Shown: piece after piece, positions 1-5,539 of the stretch
Position numbering within the stretch: position 1 is the stretch's first letter
Layout of the letters: each line of letters starts with the position of its first letter
Origin: Phycisphaerales bacterium
GTDB lineage: Bacteria; Planctomycetota; Phycisphaerae; Phycisphaerales; UBA1924
Reading direction: 5' to 3'
DNA length: 7,856 nucleotides
NCBI GenBank assembly: GCA_007124345.1
Contig: SLFH01000221.1
Location: 1 to 7,856, forward strand
Program-made: the position numbers and the translations under genes
The notes under the pieces: model-generated
What the model was told of the DNA's origin: nothing
The model's input: the letters and a program-made list of their open reading frames with translations, nothing else
Databases searched by the model: none

Positions 1-328
1 CATGTTCGGCAATGACCGGCCGCAGTGGTCGTCCCCGTCGTCGGTGGTGCTGCTGGCGGACCGTTCGCCGGTGGTGCAGCGGGCGGTTCTGGGCCAGCCG
101 ATCCACCCGATGGAGAACTCGCACAACCACGGGCGTCGGGGGCAGAATGTGCTGTTCAACGACGGGTCGGTGGTCTGGCTGGAGACCCCCGAGCTCGCCA
201 ACGGCGACAACATCTGGCTGCCCAGGGACATCGAGATCTTGCTGGACCACCTGAGCGGGCGCCGGGCGATGCCGCTGAACGGGTTTGAAACCCCCGCTGG
301 GGTCGAGGACGCGTTCGTCGGACCGTGA
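1..328 (+). CDS. Pseudopilin-like (H-X9-DG type) protein, C-terminal fragment
   Basis: The 5' part lies outside the window; the visible frame gives about 108 residues and stops with TGA at 326-328. The first ATG, at position 2, is probably internal, because the conserved head of the family (prepilin cleavage site plus hydrophobic helix) is absent. The visible part shows 'SSPSSVVLLADRSPVV', then a His-rich 'NSHNHGRRGQNVLFNDG' at about residues 39-55, then 'SVVWLE'. This matches the C-terminal signature of the large planctomycetal family of prepilin-type proteins (DUF1559-like, 'H-X9-DG'), although here ten residues rather than nine separate the His from the Asp-Gly. Family members are thought to be exported and to assemble through type II secretion or pilus-like machinery, but individual functions are unknown. 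The tail 'LPRDIEILLDHLSGRRAM' continues past the motif. The call is firm at family level and uninformative about the specific role. Confidence 0.75.
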   Translation, partial: MFGNDRPQWSSPSSVVLLADRSPVVQRAVLGQPIHPMENSHNHGRRGQNVLFNDGSVVWLETPELANGDNIWLPRDIEILLDHLSGRRAMPLNGFETPAGVEDAFVGP

Positions 329-336
329 GAGAGCCG

Positions 337-477
337 GGGCGCGGGGTGCAGGAGGCTGGGCGCGGGGGAGGTTTCGGCCTGCGGCCGAGGTTCTGGACCA
401 GGGCGACGGACACCAAGGGCAAGTCTCGGCCGAAGGCCGTTTCTATCCCAACGCCCCACACCCAGCGCCCCGCGCCC
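337..477. repeat. Long imperfect inverted repeat between pseudopilin gene and rpmI
   Basis: Left arm 337-389 and right arm 425-477 (53 nt each) are reverse complements in blocks. 337-346 pairs perfectly with 468-477; 355-360 pairs with 461-466; 361-367 pairs with 454-460 with two mismatches; 375-389 pairs with 425-439 with one mismatch. Between the blocks lie an 8-nt bulge (347-354) and an unpaired internal stretch (368-374 facing 440-453). The spacer is 35 nt. Each inner end is also a small hairpin on its own (374-379 with 383-388; 427-431 with 435-439), so a cruciform or two-hairpin alternative exists. It starts 9 nt after the upstream stop codon and has no T-tract, so it is not a classical intrinsic terminator. 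A small 5-bp hairpin follows at 481-494. It could be an mRNA 3'-end structure, a leader element of rpmI, or a small palindromic repeat element. Confidence 0.7.
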
Positions 478-590
478 TGACCACTGAGCAGTGGCCCCGG
501 GCTTTGGTCGGGCCTATTGTCTGCGTTCCCGAGCCGACGGGAATCGCAGGGATGCCCCTCGATCCTCGGCCGGACAGTCCCAGAGCGCCG

Positions 591-595
591 AAAGG
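591..595 (+). promoter_or_regulatory. Weak ribosome binding site of rpmI
   Basis: AAAGG at 591-595 lies 8 nt before the ATG at 604. It is a modest Shine-Dalgarno match, and it supports the start at 604 over in-frame upstream ATGs such as the one at 517, which would add a non-conserved stretch in front of the invariant L35 N-terminus. Confidence 0.5.
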
Positions 596-603
596 CCAGC
601 ACG

Positions 604-897
604 ATGCCGAAGAACAAGCCGCACAAGGGTGTGCTCAAGCGAGTGCGGGTGTCGCGTACCGGTAAGGTGCGTCACCGCTCCGCGTTCCACAAGCACCTGA
701 GCTCTCACAAGTCGGGCAAGCGTCTGCGTCAGCTGCGTCGCGATCGCTACATCGCCAACCCCGAGGCGAAGCGTTTCGAGCAGTTGCTGTTCAAGCGTCT
801 GCGCGGGCGCACCCAGCCCCGCGCCGCGATCCGTCGCAGCCCCTCGCCGGCCGAGCGCCGTGCGATGCGTGAGGAGCGGGCGAAGAACGCGGATTGA
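604..897 (+). CDS. rpmI: 50S ribosomal protein L35 with C-terminal extension
   Basis: Encodes a 97-residue, strongly basic protein of the large ribosomal subunit. The start 'MPKNKPHKGVLKRVRVSRTGKVR' region followed by 'HKSGKRLRQLRR' (about residues 35-46) is the L35 signature (K-x-H-K-G; T/S-G-K; K-S-x-K-R-x-R-x-L). Bacterial L35 is usually about 65 residues and ends soon after the helix seen here at 54-66. This protein continues for roughly 30 more residues, a charged Arg/Glu/Ala-rich tail including 'RRSPSPAERRAMREERAK', which most L35 proteins lack. The start at 604 is chosen because it gives the canonical N-terminus and has an AAAGG 8 nt upstream. rplT follows 118 nt downstream on the same strand, the usual partner. 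The common upstream partner infC is not adjacent. Family identity is certain; the function of the tail is unknown. Confidence 0.96.
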   Translation: MPKNKPHKGVLKRVRVSRTGKVRHRSAFHKHLSSHKSGKRLRQLRRDRYIANPEAKRFEQLLFKRLRGRTQPRAAIRRSPSPAERRAMREERAKNAD

Positions 898-1015
898 GCG
901 TTTCTTCCCTTCTCTGTTTCAGATCATCAGAGCCGCACACGCCCTGGCGGGACCGTGAAAGCCCCGGACCGGTGACCACCGGCGGGCCCCGGCCGGGCCA
1001 CTTGGAGACGACGAC
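898..1015 (+). other. rpmI-rplT spacer with GC-rich hairpin
   Basis: This 118-nt gap is longer than the usual short rpmI-rplT spacing. It contains a perfect short dyad, CCGGTG at 969-974 and CACCGG at 977-982 (physically a 5-bp stem with a 4-nt loop), followed by a GC-rich run with the palindromes GGGCCCC and CCGGCCGGG around 984-998. GGAG at 1004-1007 sits 8 nt before the rplT ATG and is the likely ribosome binding site. L20 represses its own operon in other bacteria by binding mRNA structures, so this spacer and the 329-603 leader are the two candidate sites, but I cannot identify an L20-binding motif here. Confidence 0.4.
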
Positions 1016-1390
1016 ATGCCCCGCGTTCGCAAAGGTTCATCCCGTACCCGGGCCCGCAAGCGCATCCTGCGCGAAGCCCGCGGTTACTACGGCGTCAAGA
1101 GCAAGCACAAGTACCAGGCCAAGGACGCGGTCATCCGCGCTGGCGTCTTCGCGTACCGCGACCGCCGGCGCCGCAAGCGCGACTACCGGCGCCTGTGGAT
1201 CACCCGCATCACGGCGGCCTGCCGCATGAGGGGGACGCGTTACTCGGCGTTCATCAACGGCCTGAAGATGGCCGGCATCGACCTGAACCGCAAGATGCTC
1301 AGCGAGGTCGCGATCAGCGATCCGGCGGTCTTCGACGAGCTGGTCGCGGTCGCCAAGGAGCACTCGCGGGCGACCCCGGCGAACGTCTGA
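1016..1390 (+). CDS. rplT: 50S ribosomal protein L20
   Basis: A 124-residue basic protein, close to the family's usual 117-120. The N-terminus 'MPRVRKG' followed by 'KRILREARGYYG' (about residues 15-26) and the middle 'YRDRRRRKRDYRRLWITRI' (about 47-65), 'RYSAFINGL' (75-83) and 'IDLNRKMLSEVAISDPAVF' (88-106) are the expected L20 landmarks. The long N-terminal part is the rRNA-binding extension needed for early 50S assembly; the C-terminal globular domain also serves as translational repressor of its own operon in model bacteria. GGAG at 1004-1007 supports the start. It is the last gene of the unit: a strong intrinsic terminator begins 28 nt after its stop codon. The only deviation is a few extra residues at the C-terminus ('RATPANV'). 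Confidence 0.98.
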   Translation: MPRVRKGSSRTRARKRILREARGYYGVKSKHKYQAKDAVIRAGVFAYRDRRRRKRDYRRLWITRITAACRMRGTRYSAFINGLKMAGIDLNRKMLSEVAISDPAVFDELVAVAKEHSRATPANV

Positions 1391-1408
1391 GTCTTTCCAG
1401 AACACGAT

Positions 1409-1471
1409 CGAACACGCGACGGCCCGGCTCTTCCGCCGGGCCGTTGTTGTTTTGCACTGTCGCGGTGTTCG
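1409..1471. repeat. Outer inverted repeat enclosing the terminator
   Basis: CGAACACGCGAC (1409-1420) is repeated in reverse complement at 1459-1471 (GTCGCGGTGTTCG), with one extra base in the right arm. The arms enclose the terminator hairpin and reach to within 18 nt of the rplT stop and 10 nt of the convergent photolyase stop. Because the outer arm shares 1419-1420 with the terminator stem, only about 10 outer pairs can form together with it. The outer pairing would also place the T-tract inside a larger folded structure. Confidence 0.55.
1419..1453 (+). terminator. Rho-independent terminator of rpmI-rplT
   Basis: A perfect 10-bp stem (1419-1428 with 1435-1444, ACGGCCCGGC/GCCGGGCCGT) and a 6-nt loop TCTTCC are followed at once by a T-rich tract, TGTTGTTTT (1445-1453). 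It sits 28 nt after the rplT stop. The stem also lies 36 nt beyond the stop of the convergent photolyase gene. On that strand the following bases are only moderately T-rich, so it may serve both transcripts but is clearly oriented for rplT. Confidence 0.9.
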
Positions 1472-1480
1472 CCGCGCCGC

Positions 1481-2923
1481 TCAGGGCTTGACGGATTCGA
1501 GGGCCTTGATCGCCCGCTCGCGGGCCTTCTTGTGGTCGACGATCGGCTCGAGGTAGTCGAGCTTTGCGAAGAGGTGCCGGGCCCGTTCGTGCGGGGCGTG
1601 GATCTGCTTGCAGTCGAGGCCCTTGAGCTCGGGGACGAAGCGGCGGATGAAGTCGCCCTCGGGGTCGAAGCGTTCGCTCTGGGCGGTCGGGTTGAAGATG
1701 CGGAAGTAGGGCTGGGCGTCGGTGCCGGTCGAGGCGGACCACTGCCAGCCCCCGTTGTTGGAGCCGAGGTCGGCGTCGACGAGGCGGTTCATGAAGTACC
1801 GCTCGCCCCTGCGCCAGTCGAGGAAGAGGTCCTTGGTGAGGAACGAGGCGGCGATCATGCGCAGGCGGTTGTGCATCCAGCCGGTCTGGTTGAGCTGGCG
1901 CATCGCCGCGTCGACGATGGGGAAGCCGGTGCGGCCTTCTTTCCACGCTTCGAACATTTCCTCGTCGTCGTCCCATGTGACGCGTTCGTACTCGCGTTTG
2001 AAGGCGCTGCCCATCGAGACGCGCGGAAAGCCGGTGAGGATGTGCTGGTAGAACTCGCGCCAGACCAGCTCGTCGATCCAGTGGACGACGCCTTTGGATC
2101 CCGAGTCGATCTGTCCGTTGTTGGCGGCCCGCGCCGCCTCGACGCACTGGCGGGGCGAGATGACGCCGAGGGCGAGGTAGGGCGAGAGGGTGCTGGTGGC
2201 GTTGACGCCGGGGAAGTCGCGCTTGTCTTTGTAGTCGTCGATGCGTGCGTCGATGAAGGCGCGCAGGCGGTCTCTGGCGTGGTCCTCGCCGGCCTTCCAG
2301 AGGTCGGGGCGATCGGCCTCGGGATCGAAGCCTTCGACCTTCTCGGGGACCTTGTCGGGCTTGACGCCGGTGTCGGGCCTCGCCGAGGGGGCGCGCCGGA
2401 CTCTCTTGCAGCCTTCGCCTTCGGGGATCGCCTTGAACGCCTCGCGCCACGACCTCTTGAGCGGGGAGAAGACGGTGTACCACCCGCCCTGCTGGGTGCG
2501 CAACTCGCCGGGGGGGAAGTGGGTCTTGTCGTGCAGCGGGTAGACCTTGCGCCCGGCCTTTCTGAACACGGCCTCGACCCGCTCGTCGCGCCGTTGTTCG
2601 TTGACCTCGTACTCGCGGTTGAAGTAGAGCGCGTCGCACTCGCACTCGCGGGCGAGCGTGTCGAGGGCGTCCGGCACGCCTGCGAAGCGCGGCGTGGTGA
2701 CGATCTTCAGCGGGATGTTGATCGAGGCGAGGGACTCAGAGAGTTCGCGGAGGTTGCGCAGGAGGAAGTTAACCTTCATCGCGCCCCAGTCGTGCTCGCG
2801 CCACTGGTCGGGGCAGATCGTGAAAACGCCGATGACGCCGTCGTCCGCGGCGGAGGAGGCCTCGGCGAGGGCGGTGTTGTCGCGCGTCCGCAGGTCGCAT
2901 CTGAACCAGACCAATGCCCGCAT
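1481..2923 (-). CDS. phrB: Class I deoxyribodipyrimidine (CPD) photolyase
   Basis: A 480-residue FAD enzyme that splits UV-induced cyclobutane pyrimidine dimers using blue light. 'MRALVWFRCDLRTRDNTAL' opens the N-terminal antenna domain. 'YEVNEQRRD' holds N108/E109, at the positions used for the folate (MTHF) antenna in E. coli. 'TSTLSPYLALGVIS' (243-256) binds the FAD phosphates and 'ELVWREFY' (285-292) includes dimer-contacting W288. 'GRTGFPIVDAAMRQL..TGWMHNRLRM' (330-356) and 'NNGGWQWSASTGTD' (389-402) complete the FAD and dimer pocket. The electron-transfer tryptophan triad appears intact (W317, W370, W393), as does W395 in the lesion pocket, so the enzyme should be active. The ATG at 2923 is chosen over an in-frame ATG at 3028 because it gives the family N-terminus and has GAAAGG about 7 nt upstream. 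It is the last gene of a leftward cluster, 37 bp after the iron-sulfur photolyase. The gene name follows E. coli usage. Confidence 0.96.
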   Translation of the reverse strand: MRALVWFRCDLRTRDNTALAEASSAADDGVIGVFTICPDQWREHDWGAMKVNFLLRNLRELSESLASINIPLKIVTTPRFAGVPDALDTLARECECDALYFNREYEVNEQRRDERVEAVFRKAGRKVYPLHDKTHFPPGELRTQQGGWYTVFSPLKRSWREAFKAIPEGEGCKRVRRAPSARPDTGVKPDKVPEKVEGFDPEADRPDLWKAGEDHARDRLRAFIDARIDDYKDKRDFPGVNATSTLSPYLALGVISPRQCVEAARAANNGQIDSGSKGVVHWIDELVWREFYQHILTGFPRVSMGSAFKREYERVTWDDDEEMFEAWKEGRTGFPIVDAAMRQLNQTGWMHNRLRMIAASFLTKDLFLDWRRGERYFMNRLVDADLGSNNGGWQWSASTGTDAQPYFRIFNPTAQSERFDPEGDFIRRFVPELKGLDCKQIHAPHERARHLFAKLDYLEPIVDHKKARERAIKALESVKP

Positions 2924-2960
2924 GGGGTGCCTTTCGTTTCCGGTGGCGGTCGGCCCGCAA

Positions 2961-4616
2961 TCATCCCGAGATCGGGCCGACGCCGAGCTTCTTTCGGAGG
3001 CTCTTGCCCGCGACGGTGATCTCGGCATGTTCTTCCTTGCTCATGCGGTCGACATGTTTGAGAATCATCGCCATCCGGTTGTTGCCCTTGAACCGTTCGT
3101 GGTTTCTGATCAGAAAGTCCCAGTAGAAGGTGTTGAACGGGCAGGCGGGCCTGGCGCCGCCCTCGTTGTCGGTTCGCTTGGTGTTGTCGTATGCGCAGTG
3201 CTCGCAGTAGTTGCTCATGCGCCCGATGTACTTGCCGCTTGCGGCGTAGGGCTTGGTGCCGACGACGCCCGGGCGTTTGGCGTCGCCGTCAGAGTGCATG
3301 CCCATGCCGATGGTGTTGGGCGTGGTGACCCAGTCGACAGAGTCCGCGAACATTGCGTAGAACCAGTCGCCGACCTTACGCGGGTGGACGCCGGCCATCA
3401 TGGCGAAGCCCGAGAGGATCATCAGGCGCGGGATGTGGTGGCACCAGGCGTGGTCGAGCACGGGTTCGAGGGCCTCGGCCATGCAGCGCATGTCGGTGTC
3501 GCCCGTCCAGTAGAACTCGGGGAGGTCGGCGTGCTGGTCGAGGCTGTTTCGGTCGCGGTAGTCCGGGCCCTCGTGCCAGTAGACGCCCCGGATGAACTCG
3601 CGCCAGCCGAGGAGCTGGCGGACGAAGCCCTCGACGGAGTTGATGGGGGCCTTGCCGATCTCGTGGGCCTTGAGTGCTTTCTCGATGCACTCGCGCGGGT
3701 CGAGCAGCTTGAGGTTCAGGGCGACCGAGAGCATCGAGTGGTAGAGGAAGGGCTGGCCGGTCCACATCGCGTCTTCGTAGGGGCCGAACTTGCCCAGACG
3801 CTTGTCGATGAACTCGTCGAGCCAGCGCAGAGCGTCCGAGCGAGTGACGGGCCAGATGAAACTTTCGGCGTCGAGGCGTCCCGGCGCATCGGGGTAACGC
3901 CGGTTGACCAGGTCGATCACTTCGAGCGTCACTTCATCGGGCTCCGCCCACTGGGGCGGGTGGACGTGGGGCGCAGTCTTGAACGACTCACGGTTGTCCT
4001 TGTCGAAGTTCCACTCGCCGCCGACGGGGTCCTTGCCGTCCATGAGGACGTCGAGCCTCTTGCGCTGCTCGCGGTAGAAGTACTCCATCACGAGCTGCTT
4101 GCGGCCAGAGGCCCACTTGGAGAACTCCTCGGGAGTGGTGTAGAAGTGATCGTCCTCGCAGAGGCGCACGGGCACGCCGAAGCGGTCTTCCCAGCTTTCG
4201 ACCTCGTCGAGCACGCGCCACTCGCCGGGGCGGGTGACGACGATCTCCTCGGGCGAGAGCTGCTTGAGCGTGCGCTCCAGTTCGCCTGTGAAGGCGTGCG
4301 TGTTGTTGGGGTCGTTGACGCGGATGTATCGCACGCGTCGGCCCCTTTCGGCCTGGGCGACCGCGAAATCGCGCATCGCGCTGAAGAAAACGGCGATTCG
4401 CTGCTTGTGGCTGCGTCCGGCGTGCTTCTGCTCGCCGCTGCCGAGCCCGGTCTCGGCGTCGCACTCGGACATCAGGATGACATCGCGCTCGGTGTCGAAA
4501 CCCTCGAAGCTCGATGTGCTGTCTGTGAGCTGGTCGCCGAAGACAAACACCAATCTGCGGCAGACGGCGCTCTCCAGGCTCGCGCCCAGGAGGGGGCTTG
4601 GCTGCTTGCCCTTCAA
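2961..4616 (-). CDS. Iron-sulfur bacterial cryptochrome / (6-4) photolyase (FeS-BCP, PhrB-like)
   Basis: About 530-551 residues depending on the start; numbering here counts from TTG 4616. It resembles Agrobacterium PhrB, which repairs (6-4) photoproducts with FAD, a lumazine antenna and a [4Fe-4S] cluster. Landmarks are 'RLVFVFGDQL' (21-30), 'IAVFFSAMRDFA' (74-85), 'TRPGEWRV' (128-135), 'KQLVMEYFYREQRKRL' (173-188), 'VGGEWNFDKDNR' (198-209), 'SVEGFVRQLLGWREFIRGVYW' (around 327-347), the HHxxR motif 'HHIPRLMI' (393-400) and 'GTKPYAASGKYIGRMS' (453-468). Four cysteines fit the cluster ligands: C378, C471, C474 and C492. The stop is TGA at 2961-2963. No ATG lies near the expected N-terminus. 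The chosen TTG (4616) overlaps the sirtuin stop as TTGA, suggesting coupled translation; TTG 4553 and GTG 4550 are alternatives but would remove or replace residues at the start of the first beta strand. The family is firm, the start is not. Confidence 0.93.
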   Translation of the reverse strand: MKGKQPSPLLGASLESAVCRRLVFVFGDQLTDSTSSFEGFDTERDVILMSECDAETGLGSGEQKHAGRSHKQRIAVFFSAMRDFAVAQAERGRRVRYIRVNDPNNTHAFTGELERTLKQLSPEEIVVTRPGEWRVLDEVESWEDRFGVPVRLCEDDHFYTTPEEFSKWASGRKQLVMEYFYREQRKRLDVLMDGKDPVGGEWNFDKDNRESFKTAPHVHPPQWAEPDEVTLEVIDLVNRRYPDAPGRLDAESFIWPVTRSDALRWLDEFIDKRLGKFGPYEDAMWTGQPFLYHSMLSVALNLKLLDPRECIEKALKAHEIGKAPINSVEGFVRQLLGWREFIRGVYWHEGPDYRDRNSLDQHADLPEFYWTGDTDMRCMAEALEPVLDHAWCHHIPRLMILSGFAMMAGVHPRKVGDWFYAMFADSVDWVTTPNTIGMGMHSDGDAKRPGVVGTKPYAASGKYIGRMSNYCEHCAYDNTKRTDNEGGARPACPFNTFYWDFLIRNHERFKGNNRMAMILKHVDRMSKEEHAEITVAGKSLRKKLGVGPISG

Positions 4617-5422
4617 CCGTTCCCGCCCCGCGGGCTTGCGTTGCCAGCGCCGAACGCGAGTTCGACGATCTGTGGGAGGACGGCCCCGGCGCGGGCCCGC
4701 ACGCTCTCGTCGACATGGCGCGAGGCCGGCGTCGCGTCGGGGTTGATCTCGACGGTTTTCGCTCCGGCGGCACGCGCGAGGTCCGAAAAGCCCGCCGCGG
4801 GGTAGACCGTCGCGCTGGTGCCGATGGAGAAGAAAAGGTCGCAGGCGTCGAGGCGCTCGCCCGCGGTCTCGATTGCCTCGGGCGGCAGCATCTCGCCGAA
4901 CCAGACGACGCCGGGGCGGAGCATCGTGCCGCGATCGGTGCGGGGCGGGTAGGTGTCGAAGGGGGCGGGCAGGTCGCGGAACTCTTGCCCGGTCTCGACG
5001 CAGCGCCAGACTTCGAGCGAGCCGTGGAGCTCGACGACGGATCTGTTGCCGGCGCGCCGGTGCAGGCCGTCGACATTCTGGGTGAGCAGGATGAAGTCGC
5101 GGGAGCGGGATTCGAGCTCGCGTTCGATTCGGGCGAGGGCGAGGTGGCCGGGGTTTGGCTCGGCCTCGCGGCACTTCATCCGGCGGAAGTCGTACCACCT
5201 GGTGACCGTCTCGGGGTCGGCGGCGAAGCCCTCGGGGGTGGCGAGGGACTGGGGGTCGAAGCTCGCCCATAGGCCCTCCATCGCGTCGCGGAAGGTCGGG
5301 ATCTTGCTCTCGGCGCTGACGCCGGCCCCGGTCAGGACCACAACACGCCGGGCATCGGCGAGCATGGCGGCGATTCGGCGGATCTGTGGATCGGGATTGC
5401 CGGGGGTGGTTTGGTTGCTCAC
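4613..5422 (-). CDS. cobB: NAD-dependent protein deacylase, CobB/SIRT5-like (class III) sirtuin
   Basis: A 269-residue sirtuin that removes acyl groups from lysine using NAD+. It shows 'TGAGVSAESKIPTFRD' (31-46, NAD-binding), 'TQNVDGLHRRAG' (114-125), 'ELHGSLEVWRC' with catalytic H133, 'GVVWFGE' (171-177), 'SIGTSATVYPAAGF' (199-212) and 'VEINPDA' (224-230). Y77 and R80 in 'WYDFRR' match the Tyr-x-x-Arg pair of SIRT5 and CobB that holds acidic acyl groups, so desuccinylase or demalonylase activity is possible as well as deacetylation. Only one cysteine, C141, lies in the stretch that normally carries the zinc ligands, so a classical zinc ribbon seems absent. The start is taken as GTG at 5422, with AAAGAG about 9 nt upstream; the next in-frame ATG at 5365 would trim close to the Rossmann fold. 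It is the first gene of the leftward cluster, and its stop overlaps the photolyase start. Confidence 0.92.
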   Translation of the reverse strand: MSNQTTPGNPDPQIRRIAAMLADARRVVVLTGAGVSAESKIPTFRDAMEGLWASFDPQSLATPEGFAADPETVTRWYDFRRMKCREAEPNPGHLALARIERELESRSRDFILLTQNVDGLHRRAGNRSVVELHGSLEVWRCVETGQEFRDLPAPFDTYPPRTDRGTMLRPGVVWFGEMLPPEAIETAGERLDACDLFFSIGTSATVYPAAGFSDLARAAGAKTVEINPDATPASRHVDESVRARAGAVLPQIVELAFGAGNASPRGGNG

Positions 5423-5539
5423 GCGTGGTCTCTTTCGGCTGGCGGCTGGCCCTGCGGCGGGGCGGACGCGACACGCCTGCCACCTTCGGGCGTGGGATTC
5501 TGTACCATGCCGCGACCACTGAGAATCAGGAGGCGTGAG
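5423..5539. promoter_or_regulatory. Divergent intergenic region, probable promoters for both sides
   Basis: This 117-bp gap separates the leftward sirtuin-photolyase cluster from the rightward S10 peptidase gene, so promoters for both should lie here. On the + strand TACCAT (5503-5508) in 'TTCTGTACCATG' is a fair -10 candidate, but no convincing -35 lies at the right distance. I see no clear promoter on the - strand, no LexA-type box and no palindrome beyond 6 bp. The assignment follows from gene layout more than from sequence motifs. Confidence 0.45.
5528..5533 (+). promoter_or_regulatory. Strong ribosome binding site of the S10 peptidase gene
   Basis: A full AGGAGG at 5528-5533 lies 6 nt before the ATG at 5540. 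It fixes the start there rather than at the in-frame ATGs at 5507 or 5411, which would place extra residues before the signal peptide. It is the best Shine-Dalgarno match in the window. Confidence 0.85.

Noticed and set aside
329..484. The 337-477 palindrome as a transposon-derived element (MITE) with target-site duplication.
   Set aside because: I could not find a convincing direct duplication flanking it, and the copy number cannot be judged from one window. It is kept only as an inverted repeat.
502..520. A sigma-70-like promoter before rpmI with TATTGT (515-520) as -10.
   Set aside because: No acceptable -35 lies at 16-18 bp spacing, so it is not supported as a feature.
285..665. A + strand frame of 126 residues across the pseudopilin-rpmI gap.
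   Set aside because: It overlaps the end of the pseudopilin gene and the start of rpmI in another frame, runs through the inverted repeat, and has no recognisable features.
1532..4805. Long + strand open frames opposite the photolyase genes (1532-3019 and 2658-4805).
   Set aside because: Their translations are Val/Ala/Glu-rich, low-complexity products, typical antisense shadows of GC-rich genes, and they lie opposite unambiguous photolyase domains.
4617..5519. The iron-sulfur photolyase frame stays open across the whole sirtuin gene, suggesting a large fused protein starting at 5519.
   Set aside because: The upstream part is Pro/Arg-rich with no family resemblance, while the overlapping frame encodes a complete, well-conserved sirtuin. 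Long open shadow frames are expected at this GC content.
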